Shown here piece after piece: positions 15,777 through 23,661 of a DNA stretch of 47,150 nucleotides; position 1 is the stretch's first letter, and each line of letters opens with the position of its first letter. Where the stretch lies: the NCBI GenBank assembly GCA_036262835.1, contig DATAID010000107.1, positions 1-47,150 on the forward strand, read 5' to 3'. Made by a program: the position numbers and the translations under genes. The notes below the pieces were generated by a model. It ran no database searches. It was not told the origin of the DNA and saw only the letters and a list, made by a program, of their open reading frames with translations. Origin of the DNA: RBG-16-66-20 sp036262835. Its GTDB lineage: Bacteria; Pseudomonadota; Gammaproteobacteria; Burkholderiales; SG8-39.

Positions 15777-16526
15777 CTAGCGCAGCACCAGCGGCAGGCC
15801 GCAGACGAAGAGGGCCGCCGCGAGCACGCGCTGAAAGGCCCGCTCGGAGAGACCCGAGTGGATCCTGTCGCCGAGGAGCAGGCCCACGCCCATGAAGGGG
15901 AGCGCGGCGGCGCAAAGGATCGCGGAATCGAGCGTCAGCTCGTCCACCGCGGCATAGCCGATCGTTCGGATGACGCTCAAGGTCAGCAGCATCGCCGACA
16001 CCGTCGCGCGCAGCACATGCTTGTTGGCGCGGGCGGCTTCCAAATAGAGCGTGAAGAAGATCGAGGCCATGGAGCCGAACATCGTCCCCACGACGCCGGA
16101 GAAGAAGCTGGCGAAGGGCTTGAGGATCGCCGCGGGAATGGGCGCCCTGGCGGCCGCGGGCCGCGTCGCCATCCACGCGGTGTAGCCGGCGTAAAAGAGG
16201 ACGAAGCCGCCGAGCGCGCGCGCGAGGATCCTTGCGTCGAGCATCTTGAAGACAAACAAGCCCGCGAGCACGCCGAGGAAGCAGCCCGGCAGCACGCCGA
16301 GGAAGGCGCGCACCGAGACGTGCTTGCGGTCGTGCCCGATGATCGCGGCCGAGGAGACGATGCCGATCAGCGACCAGGCTGGCGCGAGCACCTTCACCGG
16401 CATGACGAGCGCAAGTAGCGGCAGCCCCACCGAGCCGCCGAAGCCGACGCTGCCGCGCAAGCCGAAGGTAAAGAGCAACACGCCCGCGACATATGCGAGC
16501 TCCCAGCCCGAGAGGGTCTGCAGCAT
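15777..16526 (-). CDS. TSUP-family (TauE/SafE) membrane permease
   Basis: The 249-residue protein has about eight hydrophobic segments arranged as two halves. Each half begins with the Gly-rich signature of TauE/SafE proteins: GSVGFGGSVGLPLLALV near residues 25-41 and FFSGVVGTMFGSMASI near 131-146. These permeases move sulfite, sulfoacetate, thiosulfate or related anions. It starts 2 bp after the phosphotransacetylase stop and is the last gene of the five-gene minus-strand operon. The neighbouring Pta recalls sulfonate degradation clusters, where TauE exports sulfite, but no Xsc is seen. Its stop is 5 bp from the tRNA-Gly-like gene. Confidence 0.85.
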   Translation of the reverse strand: MLQTLSGWELAYVAGVLLFTFGLRGSVGFGGSVGLPLLALVMPVKVLAPAWSLIGIVSSAAIIGHDRKHVSVRAFLGVLPGCFLGVLAGLFVFKMLDARILARALGGFVLFYAGYTAWMATRPAAARAPIPAAILKPFASFFSGVVGTMFGSMASIFFTLYLEAARANKHVLRATVSAMLLTLSVIRTIGYAAVDELTLDSAILCAAALPFMGVGLLLGDRIHSGLSERAFQRVLAAALFVCGLPLVLR

Positions 16527-16528
16527 GC

Positions 16529-17386
16529 CTAGCGGCCGCCGAGCAGGAGCCGGGCAGTGGCCACGATGTCGTCCGCGCTCGCGCCGCGCGACAGGTCCGA
16601 AATCGGCCTGGCGAAGCCCTGCAGCACGGGCCCGATCGCCTGCGCGCCGGCGAGGTGCTGGGTGAGCTTGTAGGCGATGTTGCCCGCGTCGAGGTCCGGG
16701 AAGACGAGCACGTTGGCGCGGCCGGCGACCGCGCTTTCGCCTTTGACTTTCTTCCGGGCGATCGACTCCACGAGAGCGGCATCCGCCTGCAGCTCTCCAT
16801 CGATCGCGAGCCCCGGGGCGCGGCTGCGGACGATGTCCAGCGCTTTCAGAACCTTGTCGACGCGCGCGTGCTTTGCGCTCCCCTTCGTGGAAAACGAAAG
16901 CATCGCCACGCGCGGCTCCTCGCCGAGCACGCGCCGGCAGCTCTCGGCCGAGGCAAGCGCGATGTCGGCGAGCTGCTCGGCCGTCGGGTCGGCGTTGACG
17001 GCGCAATCGGCATACAGGAGTTTTTTGTCCTTCAAAGCCATGAGAAAAAAACTCGAGGGCGTCTGAATTCCCTGCGCGAGGCCGATCGTCATCATGCCGG
17101 CCTCGAGGATGCGCGCGGTCGGGTGCGCGACGCCGGCGAGCATCGCGTCGGCGTCCCCCGCCTTGACCATCATGCCGGCGTAGTAAAGCGGCTTCGTGAC
17201 GAGGCGCCGCGCGACCTTCGCGCCCGAATCCGGCCGGCCGGCGAGATAAAGCTCGGCGTATTGGTCGAGGCGCTCGGCGGGCGCGACGTCGAACACAATC
17301 GGCTCGGCAATGCCCTGGGACTGGATGCGACGAGCGGCCTCGCGGACGCGCTCGTCGCCGCCCTCGGGCAGGACCAGCCGCTTCAC
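16529..17386 (-). CDS. Phosphate acetyl/butyryltransferase family enzyme
   Basis: The 285-residue protein is the PTA_PTB catalytic domain alone. Visible family blocks are FLMALKDKKLLYADCAVN, MLSFSTKGSAKH and, near the C-terminus, LDAGNIAYKLTQHLAGAQ followed by GPVLQGFARPISDLSRG. It interconverts acyl-CoA and acyl phosphate. GTG 17386 was chosen because it gives the family N-terminus KRLVLPEGGDERV and lies 10 bp after the CoxL stop; the ATG further upstream is inside coxL. It has no DRTGG regulatory domain. In this operon it may recover acetyl-CoA from acetyl phosphate made by a lyase or thiamine enzyme encoded elsewhere. Confidence 0.88.
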   Translation of the reverse strand: MKRLVLPEGGDERVREAARRIQSQGIAEPIVFDVAPAERLDQYAELYLAGRPDSGAKVARRLVTKPLYYAGMMVKAGDADAMLAGVAHPTARILEAGMMTIGLAQGIQTPSSFFLMALKDKKLLYADCAVNADPTAEQLADIALASAESCRRVLGEEPRVAMLSFSTKGSAKHARVDKVLKALDIVRSRAPGLAIDGELQADAALVESIARKKVKGESAVAGRANVLVFPDLDAGNIAYKLTQHLAGAQAIGPVLQGFARPISDLSRGASADDIVATARLLLGGR

Positions 17387-17396
17387 GAGGGCGCGA

Positions 17397-19733
17397 TCAA
17401 GCCTGCGCGACCGCCAGCGCCTCGGGCCGCCCCGCCTTCGCTTCCTGGATCGCGCGCCACACACGCTGCTGATTCGCCGGCATATCGAAGCGCTTCACGC
17501 CCGCCGTGCGCAGCGCATCGAGCACCGCGTTCATGATGCAGGGCATCGAGCCGGTGACGCCCGCTTCGCCCACGCCCTTCGCGCCGAGCGGGTTGGTCGC
17601 GGTCGGCACCGGATGATCCATCACCTTGAGGCCGCCGACCAGCCCCGCGCGCGGCATCGGGTAATCCATGAAGGTGCCGGTGAGGAGCTGGCCGTTCTCG
17701 TCGTACACCGCCTCTTCGCCGAGGATGTGGCCGGCGCCCTGCGTGATGCCGCCCTGCATCTGCCCTTCGACGATCTGGTGGTTGATGATCGTGCCCGCGT
17801 CGTCCACGGCGACGTAGGCGACGATCTCCGTTACGCCGGTCTCCGGATCGATCTCGACCTCGGCGATGTGGCAGCCGTTCGGGAAGGTGGAGGGGACTTT
17901 GGGTCGATCCTTGTAGTCGAGATCGAGCTTGCCCGGATATTTTTTGGCCAGCGCCGAAATCTCGATCGTGCGGTCCGTTCCCTTGATTCGATACTTTCCG
18001 GAGGAGAACTCCACATCATTCGAAGAAGCCTCAAGAGTTTCGGCCGCCAGTGTCATTCCATTCTTAACAATCTCCTGCGAGGCGAGCAGCATCGCGCTGC
18101 CCAGGCCGAGCGCGGTGCGCGAGCCGCCGGTCGGGTTGCTGGTCATGTGGAAATCGGCTTCCGAGGTGCGCAGCCGCACTTTCTCGAGCGGCACGCCGAG
18201 CACGCTGCACACCACCTGCGCGAGCGTCGTCTCGTGCCCCTGGCCGTGGTTGTGGGAGGCGGTGCGCAGCGTGAGGCCGCCATCGGCGTCCCAGGTGATA
18301 TGCGCCTGGTCGTAGGGCGCGAAGCCGCCCGAGGCCGTCGCTTCGATGTAGGTGGACATTCCGCGCCCGCGGAGCTTTCCGCGCTTCGAGGATTCCGCTT
18401 TTCTTTTCTCGAAATTATTCCAGTCGGATTCCTTCAAAGCTTTCCCAAGCACGGCCTCAAAGTCGCCGCAGTCGTACTCGAAGCCGGTGACGATCTTGTA
18501 CGGGAATTTCGCTTTCGGCACGAAGTTGCGGCGGCGGAATTCGGCGCTGTCCATGCCGATCGCGTGCGCGCACTCGTCGATCAGGCGCTCGAGCGCATAG
18601 GAGGCGACCGGCCGGCCCGCCCCCCGGTAAGCCGCGGTGGGCACGGTGTTGGTGACGATCAGCTTGGCGTTCACGAAGACGGCGGGCACGTCGTAGACCC
18701 CGCTCACGACGTTCACGAGGTTGACCGTGTTGATGAACGAGCCCGTGAAGGCAAGGTACGCGCCCACGTTCGCGAGGTAGGTGAAGCGCATGGCGAGGAT
18801 GCGCCCTTCGGCGTCGAGCGCCGCCTCGCTCGTGTGGTCGATGTCGCGCGCCTGCTCGTCGGCGACGAAGACTTCCGAGCGGGTGCTCACCCATTTCACC
18901 GGGCGCCCGACCGTCTTCGCCGCGAGGCAGAGCGCCCCATACTCCGGATAGGCGTTGAAGCGCACGCCGAACCCGCCGCCCACCTCCTCGGCCACGATCC
19001 GGACCTTTTCCGGCGTGGTGCCGAGCATCGCCGCGACCTGGTTGCGCATCGGGCCCGCGCCCTGCGTCGTGGCGTAGAGCTGATAGGCGTCGGTCTTCGC
19101 GTCGTAGACGCCGGTCGCGGCGCGCGGCTCCATCGGATTGCCGACGACGCGCGTGTGATAGGCGACAAGCTTCACGGTCTTCGCCGCTCGCGCAAAGGCG
19201 GCTTTGGTCTTCTCCTCGTCGCCGCCCACGAAGTCGAGGACGAGGTTGCCCGGCACGCTCTCGTGGATCTGCGCCGCGCCCGGCGCCGCCGCATCGCGCG
19301 CCTTCACGAGCACCGGCAGCTCGCGATAGTCGATCGCGATCGCCTCGGCGGCATCCTGCGCCTGGGCCGCGGTCTCCGCGACGACAAGCGCGACCGGCTC
19401 GCCCACGTAGCGCACCCGTTTTTGCGCGAGCGAATAGCGCGGCGGAACGAGCTGGTCGGAGCCGCCGCGGCCCTTCATCGGCGCGGCCGCGGGCATCGGC
19501 TTCTGGCCCGCCGCGGCGACGTCCTCGCCCGTGAGCACGGCGATCACGCCCGGCATCGAGCGCGCGGCGGAGGCATCGAGCGACGCGATCTCGGCGTGCG
19601 GCCGGTCGGAGCGCAGGAAGTAGCCGAAAGCCTGGTTGGAAAAAGCCCAGTCGGACACGTAGCGGCCGCGCCCGGTGAGCATGCGGCCGTCTTCCAGCCG
19701 CCCCTTGTATCCGTTCCCGCCAAAGGAAGTCAT
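17397..19733 (-). CDS. CoxL-like molybdopterin large subunit (form II, xanthine oxidase family)
   Basis: The 778-residue protein is a full-length Mo-hydroxylase large subunit: an N-terminal a/b hammerhead domain to about residue 130, then the two Moco-binding domains. The active-site loop is AYRGAGR at 368-374, the form II signature; true CO dehydrogenases (form I) have AYRCSFR. The catalytic Glu is Glu723 in GVGEAGVTG. VGGGFG near 252 and NHGQGHETT near 510 are Moco contacts. No CoxS iron-sulfur or CoxM FAD subunit is next to it, which is unusual. The gene lies between uspA and pta. CO oxidation should not be assumed. Confidence 0.9.
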   Translation of the reverse strand: MTSFGGNGYKGRLEDGRMLTGRGRYVSDWAFSNQAFGYFLRSDRPHAEIASLDASAARSMPGVIAVLTGEDVAAAGQKPMPAAAPMKGRGGSDQLVPPRYSLAQKRVRYVGEPVALVVAETAAQAQDAAEAIAIDYRELPVLVKARDAAAPGAAQIHESVPGNLVLDFVGGDEEKTKAAFARAAKTVKLVAYHTRVVGNPMEPRAATGVYDAKTDAYQLYATTQGAGPMRNQVAAMLGTTPEKVRIVAEEVGGGFGVRFNAYPEYGALCLAAKTVGRPVKWVSTRSEVFVADEQARDIDHTSEAALDAEGRILAMRFTYLANVGAYLAFTGSFINTVNLVNVVSGVYDVPAVFVNAKLIVTNTVPTAAYRGAGRPVASYALERLIDECAHAIGMDSAEFRRRNFVPKAKFPYKIVTGFEYDCGDFEAVLGKALKESDWNNFEKRKAESSKRGKLRGRGMSTYIEATASGGFAPYDQAHITWDADGGLTLRTASHNHGQGHETTLAQVVCSVLGVPLEKVRLRTSEADFHMTSNPTGGSRTALGLGSAMLLASQEIVKNGMTLAAETLEASSNDVEFSSGKYRIKGTDRTIEISALAKKYPGKLDLDYKDRPKVPSTFPNGCHIAEVEIDPETGVTEIVAYVAVDDAGTIINHQIVEGQMQGGITQGAGHILGEEAVYDENGQLLTGTFMDYPMPRAGLVGGLKVMDHPVPTATNPLGAKGVGEAGVTGSMPCIMNAVLDALRTAGVKRFDMPANQQRVWRAIQEAKAGRPEALAVAQA

Positions 19734-19757
19734 GGCGGGAATTCTATAAACGTTTCT

Positions 19758-20198
19758 CTACGTTTTGGAGAGCGCGATCAATATGCTGCACGGGGCGTAA
19801 TCGAGGAGCGCGGCGCCCACCGAGCCCTTCCACCAGCGCTTCGCCCACGAGGTGCTCTGGTTGTGCCCGAGCACGATCAGGTCGGCGCCGACTTCCTTGG
19901 CGACCCGGCAGATTTCCTCCACCGGCTCGCCGACCGCGAGATGGCCCTGCGCCTTGAACCCCTTCTGCGTCAGGGTCTGCACGCCCTCGTCCTGGACCGT
20001 CTTGGTGCGCTTTTTCTCCTCTTCGAGCAGCTCCTCGGGCACGAAGCCCTCGGTCAGGAAGAGGCTCGGCGGCATGCTCGCCACCGCGAGCAGGTGCGTT
20101 TCCGCGTTTAGGAATCCCGCCAGGTCGGCCGCCTCGAAAAGGGCCCGCTTGCCTTCCTGCGTGCCGTTGTAGGCGAGAAGAATCCTGCGATATTTCAT
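19758..20198 (-). CDS. Universal stress protein (UspA family)
   Basis: The 146-residue single-domain Usp has the opening strand RRILLAYNGT with the family Asp replaced by Asn (usually D-G-S). The phosphate-binding stretch GHNQSTSWAKRWWKGSVG near residues 111-128 matches the ATP-binding G-x2-G-x9-G-S/T pattern loosely, with Asn-Gln in place of the first glycines. An expanded charged helix (EEEKKRTK) lies near residue 60. It sits 13 bp after the Bug gene stop and 24 bp before coxL. AGGAGG is visible upstream of the ATG. The role is probably regulatory or protective and cannot be specified. Confidence 0.9.
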   Translation of the reverse strand: MKYRRILLAYNGTQEGKRALFEAADLAGFLNAETHLLAVASMPPSLFLTEGFVPEELLEEEKKRTKTVQDEGVQTLTQKGFKAQGHLAVGEPVEEICRVAKEVGADLIVLGHNQSTSWAKRWWKGSVGAALLDYAPCSILIALSKT

Positions 20199-20211
20199 CC
20201 GCGCCTCCTCG

Positions 20212-21174
20212 TCAGTTCGCCAGCATCTTCACGCGCTCGATCGTCGCGCGCTCGCTCTTCAGCATCTCGGCGCCCCAGCGCGCATAGTCCTCGGACGACT
20301 TGTACCAATGGACCATGTCGAGCTGCGCCAGCGTCTTCAGGTTCTCCGGGTCGTCGCTCGCCTTCTTGAACGCGTCGTGCAGCACCTTGACGACCGGCGC
20401 CGGCAACCCTTTCGGGGCAACGAGGCCGTACGGCGAGTTGGAGACGGTGTTGATGCCGAGCTCGGTCAAGGTCGGCGCGTTCCAGCGCGTGCGCTTGTCC
20501 CCGAGCGTGGCAAGGAGCCGGAGCGTCCCCGCGTCGACGAGCTTCGCCCAGCCGGTCGAATCGACCTGAACCATGACGTGGCCGCCCAGGAGCGCGGTCG
20601 CGCCATCGGCGTAGCCCTTGAAGGGCACGTGCAGGAATTGCACGCCCGTGCGCGCCGCCACCTCCTCCATCGCCAGGTGAAGCGAGGTGCCCGGGCCGGG
20701 CGTTGCGTAGGAAAGCTTGCCAGGGTTCGCTTTGGCGTAGGCGATGACGTCGCCGAACGACTTGAACGGCGAGTCGGCCTTCACCACCACGCCGAACGTA
20801 TAGCCGGCGAGGCCGAGGATGTAGGTGAAGTCGTTGAGCGGGTCCCAGTCCACCTTCTGCATGTGCGGCACGCGAAAGGCGCTGATCGTGAGCTGGGAGA
20901 TCGTGTAGCCGTCGGGCTTCGCGGTCTTGGCCATCGTCGTGGGGCCGTTCATGCCGCTGCCGCCGGGCTTGTTCTCGACGATCACTGTCTGGCCGAGGTG
21001 ACGCGAGGCGATCTCGGCGATCTTGCGCAGGTGCAGGTCGGTCGAGCCGCCCGCCGGCCATGGGCAGATCAGCGTGATGGGCTTGGTCGGAAAGCTTTGC
21101 GCGAGCGCCGCGACGGGCAGGGCAAACGCGAGAGCGCATGCGGCGATGAACGCCGTTCTGAGCGCGGTCCTCAT
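20212..21174 (-). CDS. Bug-family tripartite tricarboxylate transporter substrate-binding protein
   Basis: The 320-residue exported protein has a signal peptide (residues 1-26, cleaved near AALAQ). Bug blocks follow: FPTKPITLICPWPAGGSTD, VIVENKPGGSGMNG, YATPGPGTSLH and VPFKGYADG. The first loop with Pro-Trp-Pro-Ala-Gly-Gly and the Met-Asn-Gly stretch mark a different branch from the two plus-strand Bug proteins, so it probably binds a different ligand. GGAGGAGG precedes ATG 21174. It heads the operon with uspA, coxL, pta and TSUP and diverges from the thiolase gene. Confidence 0.92.
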   Translation of the reverse strand: MRTALRTAFIAACALAFALPVAALAQSFPTKPITLICPWPAGGSTDLHLRKIAEIASRHLGQTVIVENKPGGSGMNGPTTMAKTAKPDGYTISQLTISAFRVPHMQKVDWDPLNDFTYILGLAGYTFGVVVKADSPFKSFGDVIAYAKANPGKLSYATPGPGTSLHLAMEEVAARTGVQFLHVPFKGYADGATALLGGHVMVQVDSTGWAKLVDAGTLRLLATLGDKRTRWNAPTLTELGINTVSNSPYGLVAPKGLPAPVVKVLHDAFKKASDDPENLKTLAQLDMVHWYKSSEDYARWGAEMLKSERATIERVKMLAN

Positions 21175-21263
21175 TCCGGTACCTCCTCCTAAGGTGTCGG
21201 ACGAGGCATTATTATCCTCTAGAATCGAATCTCCATCCGCGGTCCCAGAACCGGAGTTTCCCC
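21175..21263. promoter_or_regulatory. Divergent promoter region, Bug operon / thiolase operon
   Basis: This 89-bp spacer holds AGGAGGAGG for the minus-strand gene and CCGGAG for the thiolase. Candidate -10 elements are TAGAAT at 21220-21225 (plus) and GATAAT inside GATAATAATG (minus). The -35 matches are weak on both strands. No clear operator was recognised. Confidence 0.35.
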
Positions 21264-22469
21264 ATGCTCGACGCTTACATTTACGACGGCATCCGCTCTC
21301 CCATCGGCCGCCACGCGGGCAAGCTCGCGGGCGTGCGCCCCGACGACCTCGCCGGCGAGGTGATCGCCGAGGTCGTGAAGAGGAACGCCGTCAAGCCCGA
21401 GGACATCAGCGACGTGATCCTTGGCTGCGTCACCCAGGCAGGCGAGGATTGCCGCAACGTGGCGCGCTTCGCCGCGCTGGTGGCGGGCCTGCCGCCCTCG
21501 ACGCCCGCGGTCACGGTGAACCGCCTGTGCGCCTCCGGCCTGCAGGCCGTGACCGACGCCGCGCGCGCCATCACGGCGGGCGAAGGCGAGCTCTACATCG
21601 CGGGCGGCGTGGAAAGCATGTCGCGCGCCCCGTACGTCATGGCCAAGTCCGAGTCGCCCTATTCGCGCGAAGTGAAGATGTACGACACGACGATCGGCTC
21701 GCGCTTCACCAACCCACGCTTCAAGAAGCAGTACGGCGACGACCAGATGCCGCAGACCGGCGACAACGTCGCGAAGGAATTCGGCGTCTCGCGCGAGCAG
21801 GCCGACGAATTCGCGCTCGGCTCGCAGAAGAAATATGCCAAGGCAGAAGCCGAGGGTTTTTACAAGGGCGAGATTCTGCCGGTGACTTTGCCGAGCAAGA
21901 AACGCGATGCTCCTCCAGTGAAAGTGGAAATGGATGAGCACCCCAGACGTGATTCCACAATGGAGTCGCTCGCCAAGCTCAAGCCGCTCTATGAAGGCGG
22001 CGTGGTCACGGCGGGCAACGCCTCGGGCGTGAACGACGGCGCGGCCGCCGTGATCGTCGCGAGCCGCAAGTGGGGCGAGAAGAACGGCAAGAAGCCCATC
22101 GCGAAAATCCTCTCGGCGGCTTCGGCGGCCGTCGAGCCGCGCATCATGGGGGTCGGACCCGCCTACGCGATCCCGAAGGCGCTCGAGCGCGCCAGGCTTT
22201 CGCTCAAGGACATGGACATCATCGAGATCAACGAGGCCTTCGCGAGCCAGGTGCTCGGGTGCCTGAAGCTCATGAACGTCGACTTCAAGGATCCGCGCGT
22301 CAACCCGAACGGCGGCGCGATCGCGATCGGCCACCCGCTCGGCGCCTCGGGCGCGCGCCTCGCGCTCACGGTCGCGCGCGAGCTGCAGCAGCGCGGCGCG
22401 AAGTACGCGGCCGTGTCGCTCTGCATCGGAGTGGGACAAGGGTTGGCAGTCGTCCTGGAACGCCAGTGA
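21264..22469 (+). CDS. Thiolase (acetyl-CoA C-acyltransferase, 3-oxoadipyl-CoA thiolase-like)
   Basis: The 401-residue type II thiolase has nucleophile Cys in NRLCASG near residue 91, His in AIGHPLGASGARL near 357 and the second Cys in SLCIGVGQG near 387. The N-terminus, with YDGIRSPIGRHAG and RPDDLAGEV, resembles PcaF/PaaJ 3-oxoadipyl-CoA thiolases more than plain acetoacetyl-CoA thiolases, although the assignment within the family is tentative. It cleaves a 3-oxoacyl-CoA with CoA. Its stop overlaps the GTG start of the glutaryl-CoA dehydrogenase gene, so the pair likely belongs to a dicarboxyl-CoA or aromatic catabolic route. Confidence 0.92.
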   Translation: MLDAYIYDGIRSPIGRHAGKLAGVRPDDLAGEVIAEVVKRNAVKPEDISDVILGCVTQAGEDCRNVARFAALVAGLPPSTPAVTVNRLCASGLQAVTDAARAITAGEGELYIAGGVESMSRAPYVMAKSESPYSREVKMYDTTIGSRFTNPRFKKQYGDDQMPQTGDNVAKEFGVSREQADEFALGSQKKYAKAEAEGFYKGEILPVTLPSKKRDAPPVKVEMDEHPRRDSTMESLAKLKPLYEGGVVTAGNASGVNDGAAAVIVASRKWGEKNGKKPIAKILSAASAAVEPRIMGVGPAYAIPKALERARLSLKDMDIIEINEAFASQVLGCLKLMNVDFKDPRVNPNGGAIAIGHPLGASGARLALTVARELQQRGAKYAAVSLCIGVGQGLAVVLERQ

Positions 22470-23656
22470 AGCGCGAAAACCTCAAGGCCAAGTTCGTCTG
22501 GGAGGACCCCTTCCTCCTCGACCAGCAGCTCTCGGAAGACGAGCGCATGGTGCGCGACGCGGCGAAGAAGTATTGCCAGGAGAAGCTCGCGCCGAGAGTG
22601 CTGAATGCCTTCAGGACCGAGTCAACCGATGTCGAGATTTTTCGCGAGATGGGAGCGCTCGGCCTGCTCGGGCCGACGATTCCCGAGGCGTTCGGCGGCC
22701 CGGGCCTGAACTACGTTTCCTACGGCCTCATCGCGCGCGAAGTCGAGCGCGTCGATTCGGGCTACCGCTCGATGATGAGCGTGCAATCCTCGCTCGTGAT
22801 GGTGCCGATTTTCGAATTCGGCACGGATGCCGCGAAGAAAAAATACCTGCCCAAGCTCGCCTCCGGAGAATGGATCGGCTGCTTCGGCTTGACCGAGCCC
22901 AACCACGGCTCCGACCCCGCCTCGATGGTGACGCGCGCGAAGGAGACGCAGGGCGGCTACAGCCTCTCCGGCACCAAGATGTGGATCTCCAACTCGCCGA
23001 TCGCCGACGTGTTCGTCGTGTGGGCGAAGGACGACGAAGGCGCGATCCGCGGGTTCGTTCTCGACAAAGGCTCCAAGGGTCTTTCCGCCCCGGCCATTCA
23101 TGGCAAGGTGGGCTTGCGCGCCTCGATTACGGGGGAGATCGTGATGGACGGCGTCTTCTGCCCCGCGGAGAACGCCTTTCCCGAAGTGCGCGGGCTCAAG
23201 GGTCCGTTCACGTGCCTCAACTCGGCGCGCTACGGCATCGCCTGGGGCGCCCTGGGTGCGGCTGAGGATTGCTGGCACCGGGCGAGACAGTACGTGCTCG
23301 ATCGCAGGCAATTCGGCCGCCCGCTCGCGGCGAACCAGCTCATCCAGAAAAAGCTCGCCGATATGCAGACCGAGATCGCGCTCGGCCTGCAGGGCTGCCT
23401 GCGCCTGGGGCGCATGAAGGACGAGGGCACGGCCTCGGTCGAGATCACCTCGATCCTGAAGAGAAATTCCTGCGGCAAGGCGCTCGACATCGCGCGCATG
23501 GCGCGCGACATGATGGGCGGCAACGGCATCTCCGACGAGTTCGGCGTGGCGCGCCACCTGGTCAACCTGGAAGTGGTCAACACCTACGAGGGCACGCACG
23601 ACATCCACGCGCTCATCCTCGGGCGTGCGATGACGGGCCTCCAGGCGTTCAGCTAG
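22466..23656 (+). CDS. gcdH: Glutaryl-CoA dehydrogenase-like acyl-CoA dehydrogenase
   Basis: The 396-residue flavoprotein has the GCDH length. Typical blocks are YRSMMSVQSSLVM near residue 95, with the Arg that binds the glutarate carboxylate; CFGLTEPNHGSDP in the FAD domain; PLAANQLIQKKLADMQ; and the catalytic Glu in NTYEGTHDIHALILGRA. It dehydrogenates and decarboxylates glutaryl-CoA to crotonyl-CoA, passing electrons to ETF. The GTG start at 22466 overlaps the thiolase stop by four bases. Longer frames upstream are shadows of the thiolase gene. The gene serves lysine, tryptophan or benzoyl-CoA degradation depending on context, which is not visible here. Confidence 0.93.
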   Translation: MKRENLKAKFVWEDPFLLDQQLSEDERMVRDAAKKYCQEKLAPRVLNAFRTESTDVEIFREMGALGLLGPTIPEAFGGPGLNYVSYGLIAREVERVDSGYRSMMSVQSSLVMVPIFEFGTDAAKKKYLPKLASGEWIGCFGLTEPNHGSDPASMVTRAKETQGGYSLSGTKMWISNSPIADVFVVWAKDDEGAIRGFVLDKGSKGLSAPAIHGKVGLRASITGEIVMDGVFCPAENAFPEVRGLKGPFTCLNSARYGIAWGALGAAEDCWHRARQYVLDRRQFGRPLAANQLIQKKLADMQTEIALGLQGCLRLGRMKDEGTASVEITSILKRNSCGKALDIARMARDMMGGNGISDEFGVARHLVNLEVVNTYEGTHDIHALILGRAMTGLQAFS

Positions 23657-23661
23657 AAGCG

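Noticed and set aside
17397..19733. Aerobic carbon monoxide dehydrogenase
   Set aside because: The active-site loop is form II (AYRGAGR), not AYRCSFR, and the small and medium subunit genes are missing.
17310..20111. 933-codon plus-strand open frame antisense to coxL and uspA
   Set aside because: It is a GC-bias shadow with no domain signs; the opposite strand encodes complete CoxL and UspA.
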